From an uncultured Cellvibrionales bacterium (GTDB lineage: Bacteria; Pseudomonadota; Gammaproteobacteria; Pseudomonadales; Porticoccaceae): 62,144 bases of DNA. Each line of letters begins with the position of its first letter. Positions within the stretch are counted from its first letter, which is position 1. The notes under the pieces are model-generated. The model was not told where the DNA came from. It worked only from the letters and a program-made list of their open reading frames with translations, and ran no database searches. The stretch covers positions 1 through 62,144 of the forward strand of contig CAJXWQ010000009.1 in the NCBI GenBank assembly GCA_913062605.1, written 5' to 3'. Below, piece after piece: positions 34,399 through 42,451 of the stretch. The translations under genes and the position numbers were made by a program.

Positions 34399-34597
34399 AA
34401 ATTTGACCAATGTCCTGATAGATTGAACTTCAGCTGTCACCCATCCGCTCAATCGTTGCCAACCTGCATAATTCCTTATAAAATCCGCCTATTAAGGCAG
34501 CAGGTGGCTGCCTTTTTTCGTTTTAAGGCTTTTTTGTTTAAAACCTATCGATCTCATATTGAGATCGCTATTGATACTTTTAATTGAGAGTACAGGC
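34289..34597. other. Region between the PepSY gene and argD
   Basis: 309 bp. It contains the antisense small ORF just described, a promoter-like TTGCCA-N17-TAAAAT (34456-34484), and the hairpin/T-run at 34494-34518. A transcript from that promoter would begin almost at the hairpin. Confidence 0.55.
34494..34518 (+). terminator. Terminator-like hairpin in the argD leader
   Basis: AAGGCAGC, loop AGGTG, GCTGCCTT followed by more T (run to 34518). It lies about 80 bp before argD and over 200 bp after the PepSY gene. It may end the upstream unit or act in the argD leader. Confidence 0.7.
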
Positions 34598-35770
34598 ATG
34601 GCCAGCAGTGCATTAATGAACAATTACGGAACCCGGAAGCTCACCCTCAGCAAAGGCCAAGGAGTCTGGGTTTGGGATGATCAGGGCAACCGTTATCTGG
34701 ATGCTCTTTCTGGCATTGCTGTCTGCGGCTTAGGTCATGCCCACCCTTCTGTTACCAAAGCCATTGCGGATCAAGCCGCCACCCTGACCCACTGCTCCAA
34801 CCTCTACAACATTGCTGTTCAGGAAAAATTGGCAGAGCGGTTGCGGGATATTTCCGGAATGAGCAAGCTATTCTTCAGCAATTCCGGTGCAGAGGCTAAT
34901 GAAACAGCGATCAAACTCGCACGCCTCTTTGGTCATCAGAAAGGTATTTCTGAACCGGTCATTATCGTGATGGAAAATTCATTCCACGGTCGGACTCTGG
35001 CCACCTTATCTGCCACGGGTAACCGCAAAGTACATGCCGGTTTTGAGCCGCTGGTGAGAGGGTTTGTTCGGGCGCCATATAACGACCTAGCATCCCTAAA
35101 AACTATTGCTGCCAACAACAAAAATGTAGCGGCTGTGCTCGTTGAGCCAATTCAGGGGGAAGGTGGTATTCAAACCCCCTCAGATGATTACTTACCCGGT
35201 ATACGCCAGCTTTGCGATGACCAAGGCTGGTTGATGATGTTAGATGAGATTCAGACCAGCAATGGCCGTACCGGACGCTACTTTAATTATCAGCATTACG
35301 ACCTACTTCCAGATGTGGTGACTATGGCGAAAGGGCTGGGCAACGGCATGCCCATTGGTGCCTGCCTTGCAGGAGAAAAGGCAGCTGACCTTATGCAACC
35401 AGGCAGTCATGGCTCAACCTTCGGTGGTAACCCTCTGGCCTGTGCTGCGGGGCTGGCAACCGTAGATACGATCATCAACGATGGGCTTTGTGAACAGGCT
35501 CAGATCATGGGTAACTACCTAAAACAACATCTAGCCCGTAAGTTGGCAGGTTGCACCAATGTGGTAGAAATCCGGGGGCAAGGTCTGATGCTGGCTATCG
35601 AGCTCAGTGAACCTTGTGCTTCACTCGTCGATAAAGCCGCTGGAAAAGGGCTGCTAATCAATGTGACAGCCCAATCAGTGATCCGGTTATTACCGCCACT
35701 GATTATAAATAATGAAGAAGCTGATCAGCTGGTAGATATCTTGAGCGACCTGATCAGGCAGGAGTTATAA
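34598..35770 (+). CDS. argD: Acetylornithine aminotransferase
   Basis: Class III PLP transaminase acting on N-acetylornithine in arginine synthesis (it can also serve succinyl-diaminopimelate). About 390 residues. It has NSGAEANETAIKLAR, the PLP aspartate in LMMLDEIQTSNGRTGR and the lysine in VTMAKGLGNGMPIGA. ATG 34598 (MASSALMNNYGTRKL) is chosen over the longer ORF. argF follows three bases after the stop, forming an argD-argF pair. Confidence 0.95.
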   Translation: MASSALMNNYGTRKLTLSKGQGVWVWDDQGNRYLDALSGIAVCGLGHAHPSVTKAIADQAATLTHCSNLYNIAVQEKLAERLRDISGMSKLFFSNSGAEANETAIKLARLFGHQKGISEPVIIVMENSFHGRTLATLSATGNRKVHAGFEPLVRGFVRAPYNDLASLKTIAANNKNVAAVLVEPIQGEGGIQTPSDDYLPGIRQLCDDQGWLMMLDEIQTSNGRTGRYFNYQHYDLLPDVVTMAKGLGNGMPIGACLAGEKAADLMQPGSHGSTFGGNPLACAAGLATVDTIINDGLCEQAQIMGNYLKQHLARKLAGCTNVVEIRGQGLMLAIELSEPCASLVDKAAGKGLLINVTAQSVIRLLPPLIINNEEADQLVDILSDLIRQEL

Positions 35771-35773
35771 ATC

Positions 35774-36688
35774 ATGGCGCTAAGACATTTTTTGACGCTG
35801 CAAGACCTCTCTAAAGAGGAATTGCAACAATTGCTAAAACGGGCCATTGAGCTTAAGACAGCACATCGTAACGGCACTGCTGACCAGCCTTTTCCAGGCA
35901 AAGTGCTGGCAATGATTTTTGAAAAATCCTCTACCCGTACAAGGGTGTCCTTTGAAGCGGGGATGGCTCAACTGGGTGGTAGCGCCTTATTCCTCTCACC
36001 CAATGACACACAATTGGGACGGGGTGAACCCATTGAAGACTCTGCCAGAGTAATTTCTGGCATGGTGGACATCATCATGGTGCGCACCTACGGTCACGAC
36101 AAGCTACAGAAGTTTACCGAATACTCATCCGTTCCCGTCATCAATGCACTCACTGATGACTATCACCCCTGCCAGCTATTGGCCGATATGCAAACCTATG
36201 AGGAGCATCGCGGTAGTATTCAGGGCAAGCGTGTCGTCTGGGTCGGTGATGGCAATAACATGTGCCAGTCCTATATGAATGCTGCAGACATGCTGGATTT
36301 TCAATTGATCATTGCCTGCCCCGAAGGGTACGAGCCATCAGCTGATTTATTAGAAAAATTCAGCAGCCGTGTCTCTGTTGTTCGCGATCCAGCCAGCGCA
36401 ATTGTTGGCGCAGACTTAGTGGTAACCGATACGTGGGCTTCTATGGGCCAGGAAGAAGAAAAACAGCTGAGAGAGCAAGCCTTCGCTGGCTTCCAAGTGA
36501 ATGAAGAAGTGATGTCGCATGCGGCAGAAGATGCACTCTTTATGCATTGCCTACCCGCTTACCGCGGACTTGAAATTAGCGACACAATTATGGAATCCAA
36601 ATGGTCGGTGGTATGGGATGAAGCTGAGAACCGCCTCCATGCCCAAAAAGCACTGGTGGAGTTCTTGCTAAACCAAACCGCTCATTAA
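35774..36688 (+). CDS. argF: Ornithine carbamoyltransferase
   Basis: Makes citrulline from ornithine and carbamoyl phosphate. 304 residues. The carbamoyl-phosphate loop is [13 protein letters not shown], with [11 protein letters not shown], and the ornithine site MHCLPAYRG carries the catalytic cysteine. The start has AGGAG nine bases upstream, within the end of argD, so translation is coupled. Confidence 0.97.
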   Translation: MALRHFLTLQDLSKEELQQLLKRAIELKTAHRNGTADQPFPGKVLAMIFEKSSTRTRVSFEAGMAQLGGSALFLSPNDTQLGRGEPIEDSARVISGMVDIIMVRTYGHDKLQKFTEYSSVPVINALTDDYHPCQLLADMQTYEEHRGSIQGKRVVWVGDGNNMCQSYMNAADMLDFQLIIACPEGYEPSADLLEKFSSRVSVVRDPASAIVGADLVVTDTWASMGQEEEKQLREQAFAGFQVNEEVMSHAAEDALFMHCLPAYRGLEISDTIMESKWSVVWDEAENRLHAQKALVEFLLNQTAH

Positions 36689-36754
36689 TAGTCACCCATT
36701 AAGTAACGACACTCTCTAAACAGCCCTCTTTAAATTGGGCTAGTGACTCTCTAG

Positions 36755-36862
36755 CTATTTTTTCCCACTCTTAGCGCGTTTACGATTTGCTTTCAGTCGA
36801 GTTGTGCCGTAACTGTGGCGCCAGATTTTTCCACGACGGGTTTTTTTATCGCCCTTACCCAT
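36755..36862 (-). CDS. 30S ribosomal protein THX-family peptide
   Basis: 35 very basic residues beginning MGKGDKKTRRGKIWRHSYG and ending KRAKSGKK. The MGKGDKKTRRGKI start is diagnostic of the THX family. The ATG has AGGAGG just upstream; an ORF reading 30 codons further is unsupported. Confidence 0.92.
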   Translation of the reverse strand: MGKGDKKTRRGKIWRHSYGTTRLKANRKRAKSGKK

Positions 36863-36920
36863 ATAGCCTCCTAGAATGTCCGAGGAAAATAAAGTCCCGG
36901 TTACATTTAAAAATAGGACA

Positions 36921-37460
36921 CTATTTAAGAAGACGCCAAGGGATTTCCGCAATATCAGCCAGGGCTTTACTGGTATCCTTTGAGCCTAAACCGGGCTTCA
37001 CCAAACCCCCACCTGTTAACACTTGCCGCCAAAGATCAGTGATCTGTTCGCTATTACTGATGCCAGTTTTACACCAAGTGGCAAAATGTTCGCAGTTATT
37101 GAAAACGATATCGAAAGCAAATTCACCGAGACGATTTTCTGCCCGCTCCATCACGGCCTCTACTGAGAAATCTAGCGCACCAACATGCAGGCCTCGCAGG
37201 CTATCCATTAATTGATTCAAACCCTGACTGGTTTGATCAACCAAATCCCCACGCTGTAGTTTTTCAAAGAATCGGCTGTAATCCCGAACATAAACCTCAT
37301 CACCCTTTGCAAACTTGGTCATAGCAGTACGGCGCACTTGCCTGAGAGACAACCAATGACTACTGGAGTAGTGAATAACTGTCCCGTCACCAGCATCAAT
37401 ACCATGGTGGGCATACATGCCACCAAAACGACGAACATAAACATGATCACCACGAGCCAT
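36921..37460 (-). CDS. LRAT-domain (NlpC/P60-like) thiol acyltransferase or hydrolase
   Basis: 179 residues of the lecithin:retinol acyltransferase domain group. The N-terminal MARGDHVYVRRFGGMYAHHGID carries the catalytic histidine, and VFNNCEHFATWC near residue 125 carries the catalytic cysteine (NCEHF motif). No signal peptide or membrane helix is seen. In bacteria these proteins act on acyl chains or peptides, and substrates are mostly unknown. I start at ATG 37458-37460, seven codons into the longer ORF. It sits between the THX gene and hisA without obvious partners. Confidence 0.85.
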   Translation of the reverse strand: MARGDHVYVRRFGGMYAHHGIDAGDGTVIHYSSSHWLSLRQVRRTAMTKFAKGDEVYVRDYSRFFEKLQRGDLVDQTSQGLNQLMDSLRGLHVGALDFSVEAVMERAENRLGEFAFDIVFNNCEHFATWCKTGISNSEQITDLWRQVLTGGGLVKPGLGSKDTSKALADIAEIPWRLLK

Positions 37461-37601
37461 AATCAGAACAACCAAATCCAAAGTGCTGTTTTTATCATAG
37501 CACTCTGGTTAGGTGCTAAATATGACGCGGTTGATGCGGATTTACTGCTGAAGAATAAAAGAAGAAATAATAACCACTAACACCACCCATCTACATTAGG
37601 G

Positions 37602-37643
37602 GGCTTCTATTTTCTTACTAGTGGCTTCTGTTTTCTTGCTAAA
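37602..37643. repeat. Two 21-bp direct repeats downstream of hisA
   Basis: GGCTTCTATTTTCTTACTAGT and GGCTTCTGTTTTCTTGCTAAA are adjacent and differ at five positions. They lie in the non-coding gap between hisA and the LRAT gene. Confidence 0.65.
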
Positions 37644-37676
37644 AATCTTTAGATGCGTACTAATTTAGCCCGAAAG

Positions 37677-38405
37677 TCACTGGTCACAAAGCAATTGAGC
37701 TTCAGCCACATCCAGCGTTCCCTCGTAGATAGCTCGCCCTGTAATAGCACCGAGAATACCCTGACTAGCGACCCTCTTGAGAGCCACAATATCATCCATG
37801 TTAGTGATACCACCGGAAGCGATTACCGGAATTGATGATGCTTTGGCCATGGCCAACGTCGCTTCCACATTAACACCCTGCATCATCCCGTCACGATCAA
37901 TATCTGTGTAAACAATCGCACTGACACCATCTGACTCAAACTGCTTCGCCAAATCCGCCGCTTTCACTTCTGTCACTTCAGCCCAACCATCTGTAGCCAC
38001 CAAACCTTTTTTAGCATCAATACCCACAATGATATGACCTGGAAACTGCTGACACATTTCAGTGACAAACTTGGGTTCTTTTACTGCTTTAGTGCCAATA
38101 ATGACGTATTCAACACCGGCTTTCAGGTAGGTCTCAATGGTCTCACCACTGCGAATGCCCCCACCAATTTGAATAGGCAAATCAGGGTAGGCTTTGGCGA
38201 TATCAGTCACCACCTCACCATTAACGGGCTCTCCAGCAAAAGCGCCATTTAGATCTACCAGGTGTAACCGGCGTGCACCTGTGTTCACCCATCGGGTCGC
38301 CATGTCCACAGGGCTACCAGAAAATACCGTGGAATCTTCCATACGGCCTTGGCGTAAGCGTACGCATTCGCCGTCCTTCAAATCAATAGCGGGGATAATC
38401 AGCAC
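37677..38405 (-). CDS. hisA: ProFAR isomerase (HisA)
   Basis: 242-residue beta/alpha-barrel isomerase converting ProFAR to PRFAR in histidine synthesis. It has the catalytic aspartate in [33 protein letters not shown], the second catalytic aspartate in [10 protein letters not shown] and PVIASGGI. The start is GTG 38403-38405 with AGGA eight bases upstream. hisF, usually next, is not present downstream. Confidence 0.96.
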   Translation of the reverse strand: MLIIPAIDLKDGECVRLRQGRMEDSTVFSGSPVDMATRWVNTGARRLHLVDLNGAFAGEPVNGEVVTDIAKAYPDLPIQIGGGIRSGETIETYLKAGVEYVIIGTKAVKEPKFVTEMCQQFPGHIIVGIDAKKGLVATDGWAEVTEVKAADLAKQFESDGVSAIVYTDIDRDGMMQGVNVEATLAMAKASSIPVIASGGITNMDDIVALKRVASQGILGAITGRAIYEGTLDVAEAQLLCDQ

Positions 38406-38516
38406 GAATTAATTCCTGTCACATCTAGGGTTAATAATTAGGTGTTTTTGTTGGTAATAAACCATTCACCACGGAAGTTTATTGAGCCATGAATATCTGG
38501 GTCATTAACAGATAGA

Positions 38517-39173
38517 CTATGAAGCCCCCTGCCATGTTACAAAATTACTGAGTAACTGTAGCCCTGCTGTCTGGCTTTTCTCAGGGTGGAACTGCACGGC
38601 AAACAGGTTATCTCTAACCAGTGCTGCTGCAAACTTCACGGAGTAGTCACAGGTACCCGCCACCAATTCTTGTTGGCTTTCATCGACATAGTAGCTATGT
38701 ACAAAGTAAAACCGACTGCCCTGCTCAATACCCTGCCACATGGGGTGATCAATAGATTGGTTAACTCTGTTCCATCCCATGTGGGGTACTTTTAATTTTT
38801 CACCAGTAGGGTCATGCAAGTCGCGACCAAAAAATCGCACTTTGCCGGGTAAAATTCCCAGGCAATCAATGCCGTTATTCTCTTCACTGTGTTCGAGCAG
38901 TGCCTGCATCCCGACACAAATTCCAAGTACCGGCTTTTCCTCAATGGCTTTGGCCACCAACTTGTCAAAACCGAGGCGACGAATTCCCGCCATACAATCA
39001 CGGATAGCGCCCACACCAGGAAATACCACTCGATCAGCATCGGCTACCACCGCAGCGTCAGACGTTACGATCACTTCAGCTCGTGGAGCCACATGCTCCA
39101 GCGCCTTTGATACAGAATGAAGATTGCCCATGCCATAGTCCAGCACAGCAATGCGAGTACGAAAGTCTGTCAT
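38517..39173 (-). CDS. hisH: Imidazole glycerol phosphate synthase glutaminase subunit (HisH)
   Basis: 218-residue class I glutamine amidotransferase that feeds ammonia to HisF. It has the oxyanion-strand [11 protein letters not shown], the nucleophile cysteine in [17 protein letters not shown], and the catalytic His-Glu pair in QFHPEKSQ. It lies 111 bp upstream of hisA and 60 bp after hisB. Its partner HisF must be encoded outside the window. Confidence 0.96.
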   Translation of the reverse strand: MTDFRTRIAVLDYGMGNLHSVSKALEHVAPRAEVIVTSDAAVVADADRVVFPGVGAIRDCMAGIRRLGFDKLVAKAIEEKPVLGICVGMQALLEHSEENNGIDCLGILPGKVRFFGRDLHDPTGEKLKVPHMGWNRVNQSIDHPMWQGIEQGSRFYFVHSYYVDESQQELVAGTCDYSVKFAAALVRDNLFAVQFHPEKSQTAGLQLLSNFVTWQGAS

Positions 39174-39233
39174 AAGAAATTCAGTTATGGGTGTCTTTTT
39201 TAGAGCAATGCCTTGATTATCAAAACGTCGCTC

Positions 39234-39827
39234 TTACAGGGTTCCTTTGGTTGACGGGGTAACCCCTGCCATCCGTGGGTCCAATTCAATAGCCATGCGT
39301 ACCGCACGACCAAACGCCTTGAAAATCGTCTCTATCTCATGGTGAGCATTCTTACCACGCAGATTATCAATATGTAATGTAGCCCCAGCGTGATTCACAA
39401 ATCCCTGAAAAAACTCATAGGACAGGTCCACATCAAAATCTTTTACCTTGGGCCGGGTGAAATTAGCAAACATTTCCAAGCCTGGCCGACCGGAAAAATC
39501 CACAACAACACGAGACAATGCTTCATCCAAAGGAACATAGGCATGGCCATAACGCCGGATGCCTTTTTTATCGCCCAGCGCCTGCTTAAATGCCTGACCC
39601 AGCGTAATACCGATATCTTCAACGGTGTGGTGATCATCAATATGAGTATCACCATTGGCTTGCACGTTGATATCAATCAGGCCGTGGCGAGCAATCTGAT
39701 CCAGCATGTGCTCAAGAAAGGGTACACCCGTCTCAAAGCTGGATTGACCAGTACCATCAAGATTTATCTCAACAGTAATCTGTGTCTCTAGCGTGTCACG
39801 ACTTACTGCCGCCTTACGTTCCGCCAT
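39234..39827 (-). CDS. hisB: Imidazoleglycerol-phosphate dehydratase
   Basis: 197-residue monofunctional dehydratase without the phosphatase domain of the E. coli fusion. Metal-binding His/Glu clusters are visible: [34 protein letters not shown] and [17 protein letters not shown] 39825-39827 with GGAGAG six bases upstream is chosen over the longer ORF. It is the first gene of hisB-hisH-hisA. Confidence 0.96.
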   Translation of the reverse strand: MAERKAAVSRDTLETQITVEINLDGTGQSSFETGVPFLEHMLDQIARHGLIDINVQANGDTHIDDHHTVEDIGITLGQAFKQALGDKKGIRRYGHAYVPLDEALSRVVVDFSGRPGLEMFANFTRPKVKDFDVDLSYEFFQGFVNHAGATLHIDNLRGKNAHHEIETIFKAFGRAVRMAIELDPRMAGVTPSTKGTL

Positions 39828-39960
39828 ATTTCTCTCCAAACAAGCCACTTTCCAACAATGCCACATCTAGGCAATCAGGTCGGCCATTATAAAGGGGTCA
39901 CCCCCGCCCTTCCATAAGAAGCATGAAGTGATTACAATTCTATGCCTATATTATTTAGTC

Positions 39961-40266
39961 ATGGAAGCTGACACACCTAAAAAGATGCGTTTTCGAAGCC
40001 CCAACATCATTCTCGCCTGCCTGCTTGCCTTCTCTACCCTATGGCTAAGCCAGACTGCGGCTGCGCATATTCACCTAGACAATGACAACATACATTGTGA
40101 GCTGTGCCTGAGCTCCAATACCGACGACATCACCCTTAAAAGCAATCCTTCAGGCTTTCCAATTGAATGGCTCACCACAAATATTGTGGCCAGCCACGTC
40201 CCCACTCCACAACTTACCCCAGTTGCAGCACGCAACAGCCGTGCCCCACCACCCCTCTATAGCTAA
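39961..40266 (+). CDS. Small exported His/Cys protein (DUF2946-like)
   Basis: About 101 residues with a signal peptide (IILACLLAFSTLWLSQTAAA) followed by HIHLDNDNIHCELC, a His/Cys cluster suited to metal binding, and a RAPPPLY tail seen in DUF2946-like proteins. It lies 46 bp before the TonB receptor and is probably co-transcribed with it. The start is uncertain; ATG 39985 or GTG 39928 are alternatives. Likely linked to periplasmic handling of zinc or a similar metal, by context only. Confidence 0.65.
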   Translation: MEADTPKKMRFRSPNIILACLLAFSTLWLSQTAAAHIHLDNDNIHCELCLSSNTDDITLKSNPSGFPIEWLTTNIVASHVPTPQLTPVAARNSRAPPPLYS

Positions 40267-40312
40267 CCAGGAACCCTAACTTACCCCTGTTCTCGCTATA
40301 GGACGATTCACG

Positions 40313-42328
40313 ATGAAATATACTTTTATGGTAGCTCTGGCCGTGTCCAGTCTGCCCTGTGCTGTTATAGCGCAAGATATCCAACACAACGAACACGAAC
40401 TCAATGAAGTGGTCATTTCTGCTTCACCACTGGAAGAAAACTCTGCTGGAATCAATCAGGCTGTCAGTGTGTTGACTGGCGACACCCTGCATCACAAGGC
40501 GGCCGCAACTATAGGGGAAACCCTACAAAATGAACCCGGTGTAACCAGCTCAGGTTTTGGCCCCGGTGTTGGCAAGCCCGTGATCCGCGGGCAAGTGGGC
40601 AACCGAGTTAAGGTGATGCAAGACAGCCTAGGCACACTTGATGCCTCCTCAGCCAGCGGCGACCACGCGATTACGACAGAAGCACTGGTGGCTAAACGTA
40701 TTGAAGTACTTCGTGGCCCAGCCACTCTTCGCTATGGCAACGGAGCCATCGGTGGTGTTGTCAATGTTATCGATAACCGTATCCCCGACACACTACCCGA
40801 TGAAACCACCGGCGCCATTGAATACCGCCACAACACAGCCAGAGATCAGAATAGTACCGTCATACTGCTCGATGGCGCTCTTACTGAAACACCCATGGGA
40901 AACTTGGCCTGGCATCTGGATGGTCTATACCGAGACAGCAATAACACCCGAATAAAAGGCTATGCACAGGAACCTGAATCAGGAGAAGACCCTGCTGATC
41001 ACCAAAGCACCCATGGCTACATTGATAACACCGATACCCAAGCCACTTCCGGCACTGCCGGAGTGTCCTGGATCGGGGAAAAAGGGTTTATAGGTATCTC
41101 TCTCAGTGAAATGGAAAACCTCTACGGCATTCCACCTGAAGCCCACGGTCACGAAAGTGATGAAGAGCCTGAGCTAATTCGAATAGATATGGAGCAAACC
41201 CGGTTTGATCTGAAAGCCGAATGGGCCGATATATTCCCAGGAATTGAACTGGGTCGGTTTCGTCTCAGCCACAACGACTACGAACATGTGGAAATCGAAA
41301 GTGGCGAAAAAGGTACCCGCTTTACCAATGAAGCCATTGAAGGCCGCATTGAGCTGTTACACCAGGAGGTTGCCGGATGGACTGGTGCTGTTGGAATTCA
41401 GCTGGAAGACCGCCAGTTTGCCGCAATTGGCGAAGAAGCTTTTATCCCAAAATCAGATATTCGTAACGGCGGTATTTTTTGGGTGGGAGAAACCAGTCAC
41501 GGAGACTGGAGCTATGAATTGGGGTTGAGGGTAGACCGCCAGACTATCGATCCTGAAGATGATTCAGAGATCAGCCACAACACCCAAAGCCTCTCCTTAG
41601 GTGGGCTCTGGCAAATGACTGACGATCAGAGCCTAAGCCTGTCCCTCACCCATGCGCAGAGAGCGCCGGCTGTGGAGGAGCTCCTTTCCTTTGGCCCACA
41701 CCATGCCAGCGAGAGTTTTGATATTGGCGACCCCGACCTCGATGAGGAAACCAGCCATAACGTCGAGTTTGGTTATCAATATCACGGTGCTGTAGATCTT
41801 AATATCAACCTGTTCTACAACGCTATCGATGACTTTATCTTTAAGAGAAACACTGGCCTTACCGATCCAGATGAAGGACTGTCCATTTTTCAGTATCAGC
41901 AAGAAGATGCGAGCTTCAAAGGCATTGAAGCAAATATAGGCGTCCCATTGAGTGATTCATGGCAATTAGAGCTATTTGGTGACCATGTGCGTGCTGAACT
42001 AGATAACAGTGGTGATGTTCCGCGTATCCCACCTCTCCGTTACGGCCTCGCACTGGGCTACCAAGCCGACCAGTGGAGCACCAAACTGAAATTAACGGAA
42101 GTTGAAGAACAAGATCATCCCGGTGACTTTGAAGAAGAAACAGCTGGCTACACCCGGCTCGATGGCCTCATCCATTATCACCTGGATACGGCAAACGGCA
42201 CTTGGCTACTATCCCTCAAAGCCAACAATCTACTGGATGAAGAAATCCGTAATGCCACCTCTTTTTTACGAGAGGTAGCACCAGAACCGGGCCGCAGCTT
42301 GGAGCTAGGTATACGGTTAAGCTTCTAA
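40313..42328 (+). CDS. TonB-dependent receptor, ZnuD-like
   Basis: 671 residues: signal peptide (to VIAQD), plug domain (about 30-150, with VSVLTGDTL, PVIRGQVGNRVKVMQD and VEVLRGPATLRYGNGAIGGVVNV-like sequence) and a 22-strand-type barrel ending in LGIRLSF. The segment IPPEAHGHESDEEPE near residue 280 is a His/Glu/Asp-rich loop like that of zinc receptor ZnuD, and ATSFLREVAPEPGRSLELG is a ZnuD-type C-terminus. Zinc is the best guess for the substrate. No Zur box was recognised upstream. Confidence 0.88.
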   Translation: MKYTFMVALAVSSLPCAVIAQDIQHNEHELNEVVISASPLEENSAGINQAVSVLTGDTLHHKAAATIGETLQNEPGVTSSGFGPGVGKPVIRGQVGNRVKVMQDSLGTLDASSASGDHAITTEALVAKRIEVLRGPATLRYGNGAIGGVVNVIDNRIPDTLPDETTGAIEYRHNTARDQNSTVILLDGALTETPMGNLAWHLDGLYRDSNNTRIKGYAQEPESGEDPADHQSTHGYIDNTDTQATSGTAGVSWIGEKGFIGISLSEMENLYGIPPEAHGHESDEEPELIRIDMEQTRFDLKAEWADIFPGIELGRFRLSHNDYEHVEIESGEKGTRFTNEAIEGRIELLHQEVAGWTGAVGIQLEDRQFAAIGEEAFIPKSDIRNGGIFWVGETSHGDWSYELGLRVDRQTIDPEDDSEISHNTQSLSLGGLWQMTDDQSLSLSLTHAQRAPAVEELLSFGPHHASESFDIGDPDLDEETSHNVEFGYQYHGAVDLNINLFYNAIDDFIFKRNTGLTDPDEGLSIFQYQQEDASFKGIEANIGVPLSDSWQLELFGDHVRAELDNSGDVPRIPPLRYGLALGYQADQWSTKLKLTEVEEQDHPGDFEEETAGYTRLDGLIHYHLDTANGTWLLSLKANNLLDEEIRNATSFLREVAPEPGRSLELGIRLSF

Positions 42329-42372
42329 TAACAAGCTGACGATCAACGTCACTTTCAAGTAAACAATCCCGG

Positions 42373-42403
42373 TCATTGCGAGTAAGATAATTGCTCGCAA
42401 TGA
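42373..42403 (+). terminator. Hairpin after the TonB receptor
   Basis: TCATTGCGAG and CTCGCAATGA form a perfect 10-bp stem with an 11-nt loop, followed eight bases later by TTTTT. It is a plausible but not classical intrinsic terminator. Confidence 0.55.
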
Positions 42404-42451
42404 TCGATGGGTTTTTGTAGTGCCCGCTGAATTTTCATCAAGGGAGTGCCT

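Noticed and set aside
36722..36741. AGCCC...GGGCT hairpin after argF as a terminator
   Set aside because: Only five GC pairs are continuous, the inner stem is mismatched and no T-run follows directly, so it was not listed.
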